From positions 186,001 through 250,000 of the forward strand of contig JAFEMH010002081.1 of NCBI GenBank assembly GCA_022495995.1: DNA of 64,000 nucleotides, given 5' to 3'. This document shows positions 10,337-19,977 of this stretch, one piece after another (the first letter of the stretch is position 1; every line of letters begins with the position of its first letter). A model generated the notes under the pieces. The model did not search any database, had not been told where the DNA came from, and saw only the letters and a list, made by a program, of their open reading frames with translations. The position numbers and the translations under genes were made by a program. Source of the stretch: Adenophora triphylla var. japonica (lineage: Eukaryota > Streptophyta > Magnoliopsida > Asterales > Campanulaceae).

Positions 10337-12634
10337 TTAGTTTTTCTTTGGAACCCTAGCTTTGTTCATTGATCCCTTTTTGAAGAACTGGTTTAGGGTA
10401 TGATAATATGACATGATTTGCATCATGTAAGGTGTGAGGACAGTGGATTGGGATGGATTGAAGAAGTGATTTGGGTTGTTATATTGGGGTTGAAACTGAA
10501 AGTTATTTGAAAAGGATGATCTGGGAGAGTCATTTTGACTTGCATGACTTCTTCCATTTGAGTATTGCCATTGAGGTTTTTGTTGTTTGGTGTACCTATG
10601 TTTGTTATAGAATCTTTGTTGCCTTGGGGTTCTATGTGGTTTGGAAGATCTTGGCTGTCTGTCAGGCCTTGGCTGTCTGTCAGGGCTTGGCTGTCTAGCA
10701 TCTTTTTGCAACTCAATTTCTTTCTGTATATTGGCCCCTTTTTGAACCCAAATATACTTGCTTCCTTGGATTTTACTTGGTCCTTTGTTTGAGTGACTAG
10801 GACCAGGTAAGATTTCCTTAGATTTTCCCTTGGTTTGAACAGGATAAGTTTGAGTTTGATAGCTGCCAGAACTTAGGTTTTCTAGAACCATTTTTTCAAT
10901 GGCCCTTTCACCAGTGGGAGGAGTGTACACCTTTTGTGTAGGATCATCAGCACCAATCCCTGTTTTGTCACTGGGACGCCTTTGGGTGTAGGTGAAAAGG
11001 GATAATGCTTTGCTTGACATGTTCCATGAGTCTATTTTCTTTTTAAGAGCATCATTTTCTTTTTCAAGATTACTGAGTCTTTGACAATTTTCATGATTAC
11101 TTGATGTCTCAGCTGTCAGATCCATGTTTTGTTTTTCAAGCATGATGCATTGATCTCTTAGCCCTTGACATGCTTTCTCAAGCTCAGAATTGGTTTTTGT
11201 GAGGGTGTCAATGGTTGAGGATTGGGAAAGGTTCTCATTGACCAGTGAAGCAAAGCTAGTTTTTTGTTTTTTGGTTTGAATTAAAAGAGTGCAAACTAAT
11301 TGTTTGAAACCATCAATATTTAAGGAGTTAAAATCATGTACCTCTTTTAGTTCATCTGCAGCAGCAAGTGCTTCCATTTCTTCCTCATTGTCTGATTCTT
11401 CCTCATTGTCTGATTTTTCTTCATCTTCAGCCATAAGGCATAGCATGGCTTCTTCTCCTTCATTGTCAGAATCATCACTTGACACATACTCTTCATCACT
11501 GAATTTTGATGAGTCAGCTATCATAACTTGCTCCTTGTTTTTGTCATGTTTATTTTTGGAGCAATTGAAGCAGTTGCACTTGGAACTGTGAATGATCTCT
11601 TTTGAGTAGGTCATCTTCTTAGCTGTCTGATTGTCCCTAGGTTTCCTTGGTTCAGGACAATCAGATGAGTAATGTCCTTGCTTTCCACAGTTGAAGCAAT
11701 CAATTGTCTTCTTGTAGCTGTCTTGTTGAGAATTAGATGTGGAAGGGTTGTATTTTTTGTCAAAAGATTTCTTTTGAAATTTCATGGCATTTCTGACAGC
11801 CATGGATATGAGACTTGGAATGTCTTCTTGAGAGATCTGTTTGCTGACAGGTTTGGAGCTGATGTTTATCTTTTGAAGAGCATTGTTGACAATGGTCTCA
11901 ATGTCTTGGTGAGTGATTGGTTTGTGGACAGTTTCTTGAGCAGTTAAGGCTAAAGTTTGTGAAATGGTAGGAACTGGTTGAATTTTTATCATACCTTCCA
12001 GTTCATAAGCTTCAAGCTTTCCAAAATACTGTTCAACTGTCATTGTGCTCCATTCAGATCCTTCTCTAATAGGTAAAGCTACCTTTTCATATTCTTGTGG
12101 GAGATTAGAATATATCTTGAGGCAGAGATCTTGTTGTTCAAAGGTTTTTCCATGGTCAGCAATAGATCTAACAAGGTTTTCAAACCTTGGTTGAGCAGCA
12201 CTCACTTTTTCTCCAGGATAGAACTTGAAGTTGTCTAATTGCCTAAGCAAGTTATACAAATTTTGTGTCCTGACACTGGTGTGCTTAGTGAACTTTGTTT
12301 GAATGAGAGCCCATGCTGATCTGGCATTTGGTTCCTTAGCAATTTCTTGTGCTAGTGAGTCATTTACACTCTTTTGAAGAATGTTTTTGACTTTTAAGTT
12401 TGCACTGATCAATTGTTTTTCAGATTCAGACCATGTTTCTGGGGATTTGGTCTTACTAGGTCCTCCATCAATACAGATTTGAGTTGGGTAGGACACTTCA
12501 TTCTCTAGAACATACCAGTTCCATATACTGTTTGCATCAAGGTATGTTTTTATTTTTGAAGCATAGATCTCAAAAGATCCACAGTCATCAATGTGTGGGA
12601 TGTCTTTCTCATTATTTCTCCTTGGTTGAGGCAT
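10337..12634 (-). CDS. gag: C1 gag polyprotein
   Basis: Capsid and nucleocapsid precursor of 765 aa, which packages element RNA into virus-like particles in the cytoplasm. The N-terminal 250 residues resemble the UBN2/copia gag domain (WYVLENEV, then the conserved SAWALIQTKF and LRQLDNFKF regions). A CCHC zinc knuckle (CFNCGKQGHYSSDC) lies near residue 320. After it come an acidic stretch (EEESDNEEEMEAL), a coiled-coil-like region and a Gln/Pro/Arg-rich tail containing an 18 bp tandem repeat (DRQPRP units, about 10653-10706). The start is the first ATG after the primer site, about 55 nt downstream. The frame is open throughout. Pol follows 52 bp later in a different frame and lacks its own ATG. 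Confidence 0.9.
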   Translation of the reverse strand: MPQPRRNNEKDIPHIDDCGSFEIYASKIKTYLDANSIWNWYVLENEVSYPTQICIDGGPSKTKSPETWSESEKQLISANLKVKNILQKSVNDSLAQEIAKEPNARSAWALIQTKFTKHTSVRTQNLYNLLRQLDNFKFYPGEKVSAAQPRFENLVRSIADHGKTFEQQDLCLKIYSNLPQEYEKVALPIREGSEWSTMTVEQYFGKLEAYELEGMIKIQPVPTISQTLALTAQETVHKPITHQDIETIVNNALQKINISSKPVSKQISQEDIPSLISMAVRNAMKFQKKSFDKKYNPSTSNSQQDSYKKTIDCFNCGKQGHYSSDCPEPRKPRDNQTAKKMTYSKEIIHSSKCNCFNCSKNKHDKNKEQVMIADSSKFSDEEYVSSDDSDNEGEEAMLCLMAEDEEKSDNEEESDNEEEMEALAAADELKEVHDFNSLNIDGFKQLVCTLLIQTKKQKTSFASLVNENLSQSSTIDTLTKTNSELEKACQGLRDQCIMLEKQNMDLTAETSSNHENCQRLSNLEKENDALKKKIDSWNMSSKALSLFTYTQRRPSDKTGIGADDPTQKVYTPPTGERAIEKMVLENLSSGSYQTQTYPVQTKGKSKEILPGPSHSNKGPSKIQGSKYIWVQKGANIQKEIELQKDARQPSPDRQPRPDRQPRSSKPHRTPRQQRFYNKHRYTKQQKPQWQYSNGRSHASQNDSPRSSFSNNFQFQPQYNNPNHFFNPSQSTVLTPYMMQIMSYYHTLNQFFKKGSMNKARVPKKN

Positions 12635-12689
12635 GGTGGGTTTGAAGAGGATCCTTCACAAGTTGTTAGACTTTTGAATGTGAAGACAA

Positions 12690-12701
12690 GCTCTGATACC
12701 A
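12690..12701 (-). other. C1 primer binding site (tRNA-iMet)
   Basis: On the minus strand the sequence just inside the 5' LTR reads TGGTATCAGAGC, complementary to the 3' end of plant initiator tRNA-Met. It is separated from the LTR end by 2 bp. Confidence 0.93.
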
Positions 12702-12703
12702 AT

Positions 12704-13942
12704 TGAAAGGCCCTTTGTTGATATGCAGATGATCAGACAGCTATGGTTTGGCTTAGCTGTCAGATGTTTGTTGAATTGTGCAGCGGAATAAGAGAAGCTT
12801 GAAATAATGATAGGACAAAGAACACAAAGAAATAATGCAAGTGTGTGAATGTGATTGCAGAAATGTAATAACACAGAGAATTTAAAGTGGTTCAGAGTTC
12901 ACTCCTCCTACATCCACCCCCACTGTCAATCTTGACAAGTGAGATCAATTTTATTATAATCTTTAATCAACAAAAATTACAAATGATTGATTTAGGCAAG
13001 TTCCTTGAACTTCCTCTTCCTAATTAGTACAGTCAACTAGGGATACACTTAAAGTACAGTCTTAAGTGTTTTTACAACTTGAAGTACAGTCTCAAGATTT
13101 TACAAAACAACTAATACACTCAAAGTACAGTCTTGAGTGTTTACAAACTAATTCTACACCTAAAGTACAGTCTTAGGATTTTGGAATTTGTGAATTAACA
13201 CACTAGGGTTGTTTGTTGTTGAAGCAGAGGTTTTGGGGTGAGGGTTTTGGTTTGGAACAGGGTTTAAAGGGTAGGGATTGATGAGTGTGTGTGTGGATTA
13301 CAGGAGGTGTGTGTGGGTGTAAGGGAAAGGTTTTGGACTGTGAAAAAGAGTATTTTTCAAGAGTAGTTTGTGTAGAGGATGAACTCCTCTATTTATACCC
13401 TTCAATGTAGCCGTTGGAATATGACTGTTGCAGCTACATTAATGAGCCTTGACTGGTCTTTGCCCCACTTGTCCACTTGCAGGTATTCATGAGCTGGCTT
13501 GAGCTGTGGCTTGAGCTGAGAGCTTCCAGAAGGTCTTCAGTGGTCTTCATTGGTCTTCAATGGTGAACTTGACAGCTGTGAAGATCCAGGTTCCACTTTG
13601 GTTGAGATTGTGGTAGCAGAGATTGAGACAAAGTGATGGCTATCAGAGGAATGAAGTCATAGCTGTCAGATCATACTAAGGCTTAGCTATCAGAGATGTT
13701 CTCTAATAAGGACTGAGATGCACTTGATGATCTTGATAGTTAAGAGAGGGAATATGATTCATGTTATTGATTGAATGTAACCAATGTATAAGATAGAATC
13801 ATAACTGTCAGACTCATAGCTGTCAGATAAACTGAAAGATGAATATAACAGATTTCCTCTTTTGATATAAACCCTGTTCTATATATATATTCCTTTATCA
13901 AAACCAACTAACTAAGACATTGATCAAAGTTCGGTCCTAACA
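12704..13942 (-). repeat. C1 5' LTR (right copy)
   Basis: Promoter-bearing LTR of C1, read on the minus strand from 13942. The TATA box is at 13389-13398. Upstream of it in U3 are TGACAGCT-type sites at 13818-13825, 13661-13668 and 13570-13577, plus related GCTATCAG at 13639 and 13686. One more lies at 12755-12762. Compared with the left copy this LTR looks like the undamaged version. Confidence 0.93.
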
Positions 13943-13967
13943 ATTTGTATTATGTGCTTTTATATAG

Positions 13968-14751
13968 ATTCTAAACAACCACGGAGATGCAAAAGCTGCG
14001 AGGTTAGACATGTTTGCCCATGGTCCGCTCTTAAAAGTGAATGTATATAAGGATTATTTTGTTATTGGTTACTTTTTCCACACTGAAGAATTTGGTCAAA
14101 CAAAATCAAATTGGAATAGCGGGGTCAAACTCAAAGGAAATCTGGATTATTATGGTATATTGCAAGAAGTTTTTGAATTGCAATATTATCATGGAAATTC
14201 AGTTGTTCTTTTTAACAGTGAGTAGAATGACGCTGAGAAAGGTATTATTAAACATGGCACATTTGACCTCGTTGATGTTAAGCATTCTTCTAGACATAGG
14301 GGTAACGATGTGTTCATTCTTGCATCTCAAGCACAACAAGTGCATATGACCCCTTACCCACACCAATGAAGAGAGTTTAGTGGTTGGTCGATCGTTCGGA
14401 AAACCAAAGCGAGAAGCACTTACGATATACCGTTGCATGAAACAACTTCTAGTTCAATTCGTGAGTCATCATTACATCATTGTTATGTTATCGGGAAGAA
14501 TAAATGCCCATCCCTCCTATTATTTTCTTAAATGATAATGGCGAGGATGAATCATTTATTACCGAAAACACTCACGCAAAACTAAAGGAAGTCAATTTGA
14601 ATGAACCTGGTCTAATGATGAAGATGAGGAAGGAGAAGAGTATGCATCCGGGTCTGATGATGAAGTAGAAAGTGGTGATGAAGAAATTGAGTTTTGTAGT
14701 GATACCGAGAATGATAGTGAAGAGGAAAATGATTCTAGTGACAATAAATAA
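13968..14751 (+). pseudogene. CACTA TNP2 transposase, DUF4216 domain and acidic tail, part 2
   Basis: This exon follows a TATATAG acceptor and continues the reading frame of the exon ending at 417. It encodes the DUF4216-like segment (LKGNLDYYGILQEVFELQY followed by VVLFNSE) and then NDAEKGIIKHGTFDLVDVKH. An in-frame TAG at 14223-14225 replaces the tryptophan expected after NSE. The frame drifts afterwards, but a Glu/Asp/Ser-rich tail runs to a TAA at 14749-14751. The exon is adjacent to the right TSD of C1 (13943-13947), so only about 20 bp of native intron remain on this side. It is a nonfunctional copy because of the stop codon. Together with 160-417 it shows that the target of C1 was an intron of a transposase gene. 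Confidence 0.75.
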
Positions 14752-16035
14752 TTGTAATATATTAGTTTGTTTTTAATTTAAATGATGTTTTGCATATGAT
14801 GTTTATATTTTGTAGTTTATATTCTAATTTAAATGATTAATCACTACATTTTTAATTATGTTGTATTATATTCATTTTATGTACCATCATTTATATTGTA
14901 GTTTAGACATGTCTACTACTGATGCCCTCCTCATTCTACGAAATCCAAAGTTCTAGCATTTGTTCCTACCAGCCAGTCTAGTCTTATAGGGACAAACTTT
15001 CTACTCCACTACCCAAAGCGGAGATTATAAATGAGGATGACTCCCTTATCAGTCCAGGTCAGGGGAGCTCTAACACTGCAGGTCATGAGCCTATAGCCCC
15101 TTAGGGGAGGGTTCTTTTGGATAGAGTTGTACATGAGGGGAAATGTGTTATTAGTATCTCTCCCAATATGCAGTAAGTTATGTTTTATTATTTTATTCTT
15201 ACATCTTAAAGTTAGCGTTTATTCTATTATTGATATACAACATGTTTTAATTTCTTTATAGATTTATCCGTAATACACCCACAAGTCGATCTAGATGGTT
15301 TGGTGAGATACTTCGGAAGCATCCGTTTCAAGAGTTTTTTCCGACACCGAAAATGCTGCCAAAGACTTTGTATGAGTTGTGGGTGAGCGAATTTCAGGTA
15401 TCAATTAAATAGTATTTTCAGTAATTTTGCAGCTATATCCATTTATTAGATACTACAGAGTATGTTTATTGATCTTTAAATGAAAAGTTCCAACAAAATT
15501 TAAGTTCATAACCCTAAAATCAATATATATCAAACTTTGTGTAAATGGAATATTGTTGTCCCAGGTTTCATAAAAAGCGTAGAAGAGAAAGCGTTCAAAG
15601 AAATGGTTTATAGTTGCTATAGGGGATATGTGCACGAGATGTACATGAAGTGGGAAAAAAAATGGTCAGACCGCACCCAGTTACTCGCTAGAAGTATGGG
15701 CCAAGTAGGGAGAACATTGGAGGAGTCAAAATTTTTAAAATATTTCAGATATAGCCAAGACTATCAGAAACTCAAATTAGGGACAGGGAAGTGTAGACAC
15801 TGGGGTTTCTATCGGCCTTAGTGAGTCATGGGACCATTTGGTAAGTTTATTTCATTACTATATGTAAGTGTGAGTTGTTCCACACGTTTTTATCTAGGAT
15901 GATTTCTAATTATTAGGATATGTATCTTTCTTATTTTTAGAATATATTTGTAAATATCTTCTTTAGTTTATTTAGTTGTTATTATTTATGGACTAACCTA
16001 TTAATTAGTTTCTTGTTTTAGTTTATATTCTGATT
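14752..16035 (+). other. CACTA downstream region, possible second ORF remnant
   Basis: This is an AT-rich stretch downstream of TNP2. Around 15260-15395 there is a coding-like segment containing SRSRWFGEILRKHPFQEFF, and around 15565-15800 another with basic and aromatic residues (YRGYVHEMYMKWEKKWSD). These could be exons of the second CACTA gene (TNPA/TNPD type), as the location suggests, but I do not recognise the protein with certainty. The rest holds nothing I can name. Confidence 0.35.
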
Positions 16036-16682
16036 ATTTGTATAATAACCCGAATAATTTATATTCCTTTATGTATATATATATATATTTTTTTTTTAAT
16101 TGTCCTTTAATTAATAATGGGTTACGTTTATTAGTGGACAAGTAAAAGTGTGGGTTGTGATTTTGGGCTCGAGTGTGGGCTCAAGTAAATATCAAACCCA
16201 TTAGAAAATTGGGTTAATAAATCTTTTTGGGTTAGGATTTGGAATACCCATAAATATATATACCCTCTCTTAACCCTAGCCTCATTATTTACCAAAAGGA
16301 AAATAAAACAACGGGGAAAAAGAGAGAGAGAGGCGGCAGGGAGAAGAACCGAGAGAGAGAGAGAGAGAGAGAGGAGCGGCCAAGGGAGAAGAAGAAGAAG
16401 AAAGAAAGAAGAACCAAGGTAATTTTCAACCCTCTTCCTTCATTGTATTTCCATTGGGGGTAATTGTAGAAACCTTAGCACCCTAGAAATCAAGGAATGG
16501 AGACTGGGGTTTGAGAGATAATATGAGTATGGATTTTAATGTAAATCAAGCATGATTATGGGTTATTGATTAATATTAGAACCTATCTCTAAATGACTTA
16601 AGTTAGGGTTTTGGCATGTTTAATCCTTGTTGATAAATTAAGGATTGTATGTTAGAATAAAAGAAGTAGAAAGAATATGTAT

Positions 16683-16830
16683 ACATGTTAGTGTGTGTGT
16701 CTACGTGTGTGTATGTGTGTGTAGTGTGCATGTAGTGTGTGCTGAAGTGTGTGTGTGCATGTGCTGTAGTGTGTGTGTATGCGTGTGTGTTGCTGTGTGT
16801 GTGTGTGTGTTTGGTGTGTGTTAGTGTGAG
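16683..16830. repeat. TG-rich microsatellite in S1
   Basis: A long run of (tg)n broken by ta, ctg and catg interruptions. Reverse-strand ORFs rich in His and Thr here are products of the repeat, not genes. Confidence 0.9.
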
Positions 16831-16850
16831 TTTTAAGGTGTGTATAAAGC

Positions 16851-16968
16851 TGTGAATAGTAAACTGGAAATAGTAATCTGTGAATAGTAAAATACATGTT
16901 GTGAATAGTAAAATACATATGTTGTGAATAGTAAAATACATATGTTGTGAATAGTAAATTAGTACGTA
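16851..16968. repeat. ~22 bp minisatellite in S1 (gtgaatagta units)
   Basis: The core gtgaatagtaaaatacat recurs with starts at 16852, 16880, 16901, 16924 and 16947, giving spacings of 28, 21, 23 and 23 bp. It lies downstream of the putative TATA box of the solo LTR. Confidence 0.85.
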
Positions 16969-17455
16969 TAATTGTAGTATTGGAAGTGATAATTGTGAAT
17001 GAATCTTAGAAACCCTAAGGGTATTTCGGGAAACCTAAAAGGGTAAAAGAGTAAATCTTTAAAAGGAGTTAAGTAGAATAACTCATAGATTTATCGAAAA
17101 GGATTAAAGGTACTAAGTAGGGAGAGATTACTTGTACCTAAGTTGAGTTTCTCTCCACATGATTGTAGATTTGTGCAAGAGGACTTTCGAAGAAAGAGCA
17201 AGTAAGCTAAGGTAAGGGATTACGCTCCTTAGCATTTGATTGTTTCATATCCTTTGTGTTAGGATTCTAAAAGTTTCATAAAGTATATGTTACCAAGTGG
17301 CCGGTAGTGATTTGTATTCCCTCGTTATTAACGTTCTTGGAATATCTTACCATTGATGCGTCTTGTTCAATGTGTACCTATGTAAATTGAAATTGACTTA
17401 TGTGTTCTCGTACCATGAACACTATGTATATATGATGTTAAATTGTCCAATTGTT

Positions 17456-17541
17456 AGGGACTTTATATGTTTGGGGTCGTTACATTGAAATGACCTAAGG
17501 ACTTTTTATGTTTGGGGTCGTTACATTGAAATGACCTAAGG
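17456..17541. repeat. ~42 bp tandem duplication in S1
   Basis: Two adjacent copies of a unit containing tatgtttggggtcgttac, each followed by attgaaatgacctaagg. The string ggggtcgttaca, which also forms the LTR's 3' end, therefore occurs three times in S1. Confidence 0.85.
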
Positions 17542-18258
17542 CCTAAACTGATTGAAATGGTCTCAAAGTTAAATAAATTGGTCTAATCAGATTGAAATGA
17601 CATTCGCTATAGAAGGAAGTAATCTAAATTCTATAGATGTGATTATCATGATGCATCAGAATAAGGGGACACTTTGATAATAGCATAAGAGAACCTTATT
17701 CAACAATTGCCTGAAAAGGTGTATCGGAGTCGCCTAGATGAAAGGTGCAAAAGTACATGGAATTGACGGACAAGAGTGTGTAAAGTTCTATCTGTTATTT
17801 GTAAAAGTGCCACTACTTGTTATTTGAAAAAGTATCTTTTTTGACATTCTCAGTACCTAAACTATTTATTGTACATGTTATCCTATCATTGATATATTGT
17901 TAAACTCCGTTCATTCCGGTCGTCTCTTTTTAGAATCCGAAGAGGTCCCGTATGAACTTACTGAGCTTTGTTCGCTCACCCTTTCATATTCTTTCCCCTC
18001 CCAGGTAGTAAATGATTGGAGTGGATTGGCTGCGTGTTTGATGGATTAGCGGCTTTTGGAGTTCAAATAATTACTTTAGAACATTAAGTATTTTTGAGCT
18101 AGTGGTTGTACTAGCCGTAGAGATTGTTACCGTGTTCAGCATTTAAGTTTATTTCAATTTGTGGTTAGTATTTTTGAATTATGATTTTAGTAGCCGTTGG
18201 AGGCAATTCTATTATTAAATTAAGTATTATTATTATTATGGATTTTGGGGTCGTTACA

Positions 18259-18819
18259 ATTTGTAGGAGACTCAGATGTATTAGGAAGCTCTATTTGTGG
18301 GGAAGATCAACACAAGAAAGAATCCAAGTCAATGAAGGAAGTATTTGTGATCTTCCTTGCAGACTTACATAGGTTTCATTTTAGAAAAGGGTGAAGAGGA
18401 TTTGTTGAAAAAATACACCAAGATATACATGAATTTGGAAGGAATATTTCTACATGGTTTAGGACTTCCTTTTCCTTTAAGGAAAAGACTTTTCACGGCT
18501 TATAAACAAGAGAAGACCACATCATTGTTTGATTGACATTCCTGCGATTCCAAAAGAGAGATCAACTATTTTGAGTGGTTTTGTAAGAATTATTTTGTTA
18601 CACAAATTTCTCCTTGAACTTATGTTTTTAGTGTTTAATTATTTCGTTTCTTCTCTTGTTTTCTTTACTTTGTAACAAAAGCATTAAATCATTTATTAAA
18701 GAGAAGTTTTTGCTGTCTACAGCAAGTTGCTGTAGATAAGTGATAAACCTTGTTTTTATTTCGTGTTTTATTTTATTATTCCACTGCAAATTTTCTCCTA
18801 TACTAACCCACTTCCTAAC
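18259..18819. other. Unassigned region between S1 and the SAUR copy
   Basis: AT-rich, with no recognisable gene. It may be CACTA flank or host DNA. A small inverted repeat (ttgctgt..acagcaa, about 18709-18726) followed by another ttgctgtag could form a hairpin. Confidence 0.4.
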
Positions 18820-19157
18820 TCACAGGACCCTCAATGGATATGTTAGATCAATGAACAAATCTTCTCTGCATGGAATTGTGAGACCACCCATTGGATGGTC
18901 GAACCCGAATTCTTCTTCAGCTTGTCCTAAAAGTTGCTGAAACAAAGGTTGGTTCAAGATTGATATTGGAACAACAAATCTCTTCTTTCCCCCTCTCTAG
19001 CATAAACTGCGAGATAGCCCTTCGGGACATCTGACGAGGCACTTGAAGCTGCATGATTTGCCGTCATTGAAAACTGCCTAAGGATCTTCTTTGCTAGGAT
19101 TATACGAGGCACACGAATAGCCAGATGTCTATCAGAAAATCCCAAATTCGAATGCAA
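18820..19157 (-). pseudogene. SAUR-like auxin-responsive protein, broken copy
   Basis: SAUR proteins are short plant proteins that promote cell expansion by restraining PP2C.D phosphatases, typically 90-110 aa. The N-terminus AIRVPRIILAKKILR and the core DVPKGYLAVY are clear. At the G-run near 19000 the frame shifts by one base. The remainder of the domain ([18 protein letters not shown], then [11 protein letters not shown]) is readable in the next frame to a TGA at 18820-18822. The usual MAIR start reads LAIR (ATG to CTG). An upstream in-frame ATG at 19157 gives a short extension. A TATA run (tattatatata) lies at 19254-19264. The frameshift is in a homopolymer, so a sequencing error is possible, but the lost start supports a pseudogene. 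Confidence 0.85.
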
Positions 19158-19977
19158 AATTAAATCTCTCTCTCTAAGGACTTGTACAAGAACTAGAATT
19201 TAGTTGAGACAATGTAAGTATATCCGTTACTGTTGAACTCAAATGGTTGTTTGTATTATATATAGATGTAACAGATACTTTGATGATACTTTCTGTATAG
19301 AAATTGAGTGGCGAATAGTTGTGAAGATAAAGAGGCGGGTCCCTTCTCCCATATATCTAAGACAAAACCATAAGAAGGATCACGAGGTTTGTCTAGAACT
19401 AGCAACCTTTTCTTAGTAGGTTAACATCCACAGAAATAACGAGGAGGTACCCCTTCTCTAGCAGAGTTAATATCAGCAACAGCTGTAGATGGATACATGT
19501 GATATTATTAATTGATATAGCACAGTTGAGCAGAAAAATGATAGGTTGTACAATTATCATAGGGAAAGAGGAGAAAAATTCAGATGATAATTGTATTAAA
19601 CAGTTACTAATTCTTATGAAGGAGAAGCATGATTATAGAGAACAAAACATTTAGAGAAAATTGATTGAAAATAAGCGTAGAAGAAATTAACTAGTGAAAA
19701 CGTACTAGTCCTTGAACAAGTGAAGCTAGCTAACATGGATAGGTCTAAAATGAAGATTCACCTTGGGTTTAGCTTACAAGGCCCAGAATGAATTGTAGAT
19801 TTAAATAAGAGGGTCTAGAATTTGAGATACACCTGACAATTAAAGGCCGGAAAAAATTTCCGGCATTAAAAAAAAAAGAGAGAGATACACCTGACATGTT
19901 CACTATAATTGTAGAGAACAACTCTTGCCGACTCATATTTGGTGAAATCGCAGATGTAAGTTGTTTAAGTTATTTTT
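19158..19977. other. SAUR upstream region and intergenic DNA
   Basis: Promoter side of the broken SAUR (TATA at 19254-19264, about 100 bp before the ATG), then AT-rich intergenic DNA up to the C2 LTR. It contains the small insertion at 19839-19881. No further gene is visible. Confidence 0.6.
19824..19896. repeat. 43 bp poly(A)-ended insertion with 15 bp direct repeats
   Basis: The 15-mer gagatacacctgaca occurs at 19824-19838 and 19882-19896. Between them is a 43 bp insert made of a GCCGGAAA..TTTCCGGC hairpin (19846-19864) followed by an A-run. Direct repeats of this length with a 3' A-run resemble target-primed (LINE/SINE-type) insertion, though the insert is very short. Confidence 0.5.

Larger units (their letters stand above)
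477..13942 (-). mobile_element. C1: Sirevirus-like Ty1/copia LTR retrotransposon with extra ORFs
   Basis: A complete 13,466 bp element on the minus strand. LTRs of 1225 bp (477-1701) and 1239 bp (12704-13942) begin TG and end CA, and are flanked by a 5 bp duplication atttg (472-476, 13943-13947). A tRNA-iMet primer site lies inside the right LTR and a polypurine tract inside the left one. In sense order it has gag (12634 to 10337), pol (10284 to 6923: protease, integrase, RT, RNase H, the copia order), an antisense ORF (5760-6578, plus strand), and then a sense ORF cluster (5276 to 2071) in the env-like position. The long gag, the extra ORFs after pol and the [15 protein letters not shown] RT are typical of the Sirevirus lineage. 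It is structurally full length, but frameshifts in pol and in the downstream ORFs make it probably non-autonomous as sequenced. Confidence 0.93.
16041..18258 (+). mobile_element. S1: solo LTR of a gypsy-type element
   Basis: A 2.2 kb block with LTR landmarks but no internal region. The 5' end reads (tg)tataataacccg and the 3' end ggggtcgttaca. A TATA region (ataaatatatatacc) lies about 210 bp in. A pyrimidine-rich 'lead to the LTR end' segment (ttactgagctttgttcgctcac, about 17957-17978) resembles the equivalent part of G3's LTR. It is flanked by atttg at 16036-16040 and 18259-18263. With that duplication the LTR would start TATAAT rather than TG, so one TG may have been lost. A solo LTR forms by recombination between the two LTRs of a former element. 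Boundaries are uncertain by a few bases. Confidence 0.68.

Noticed and set aside
12690..12701. tRNA-Met-like sequence
   Set aside because: Only a 12 bp match next to an LTR; it is the primer binding site, not a tRNA gene. The same applies at 43683-43694.
16603..16941. His/Thr-rich ORFs on the minus strand
   Set aside because: They translate the TG microsatellite and the adjoining minisatellite in S1.
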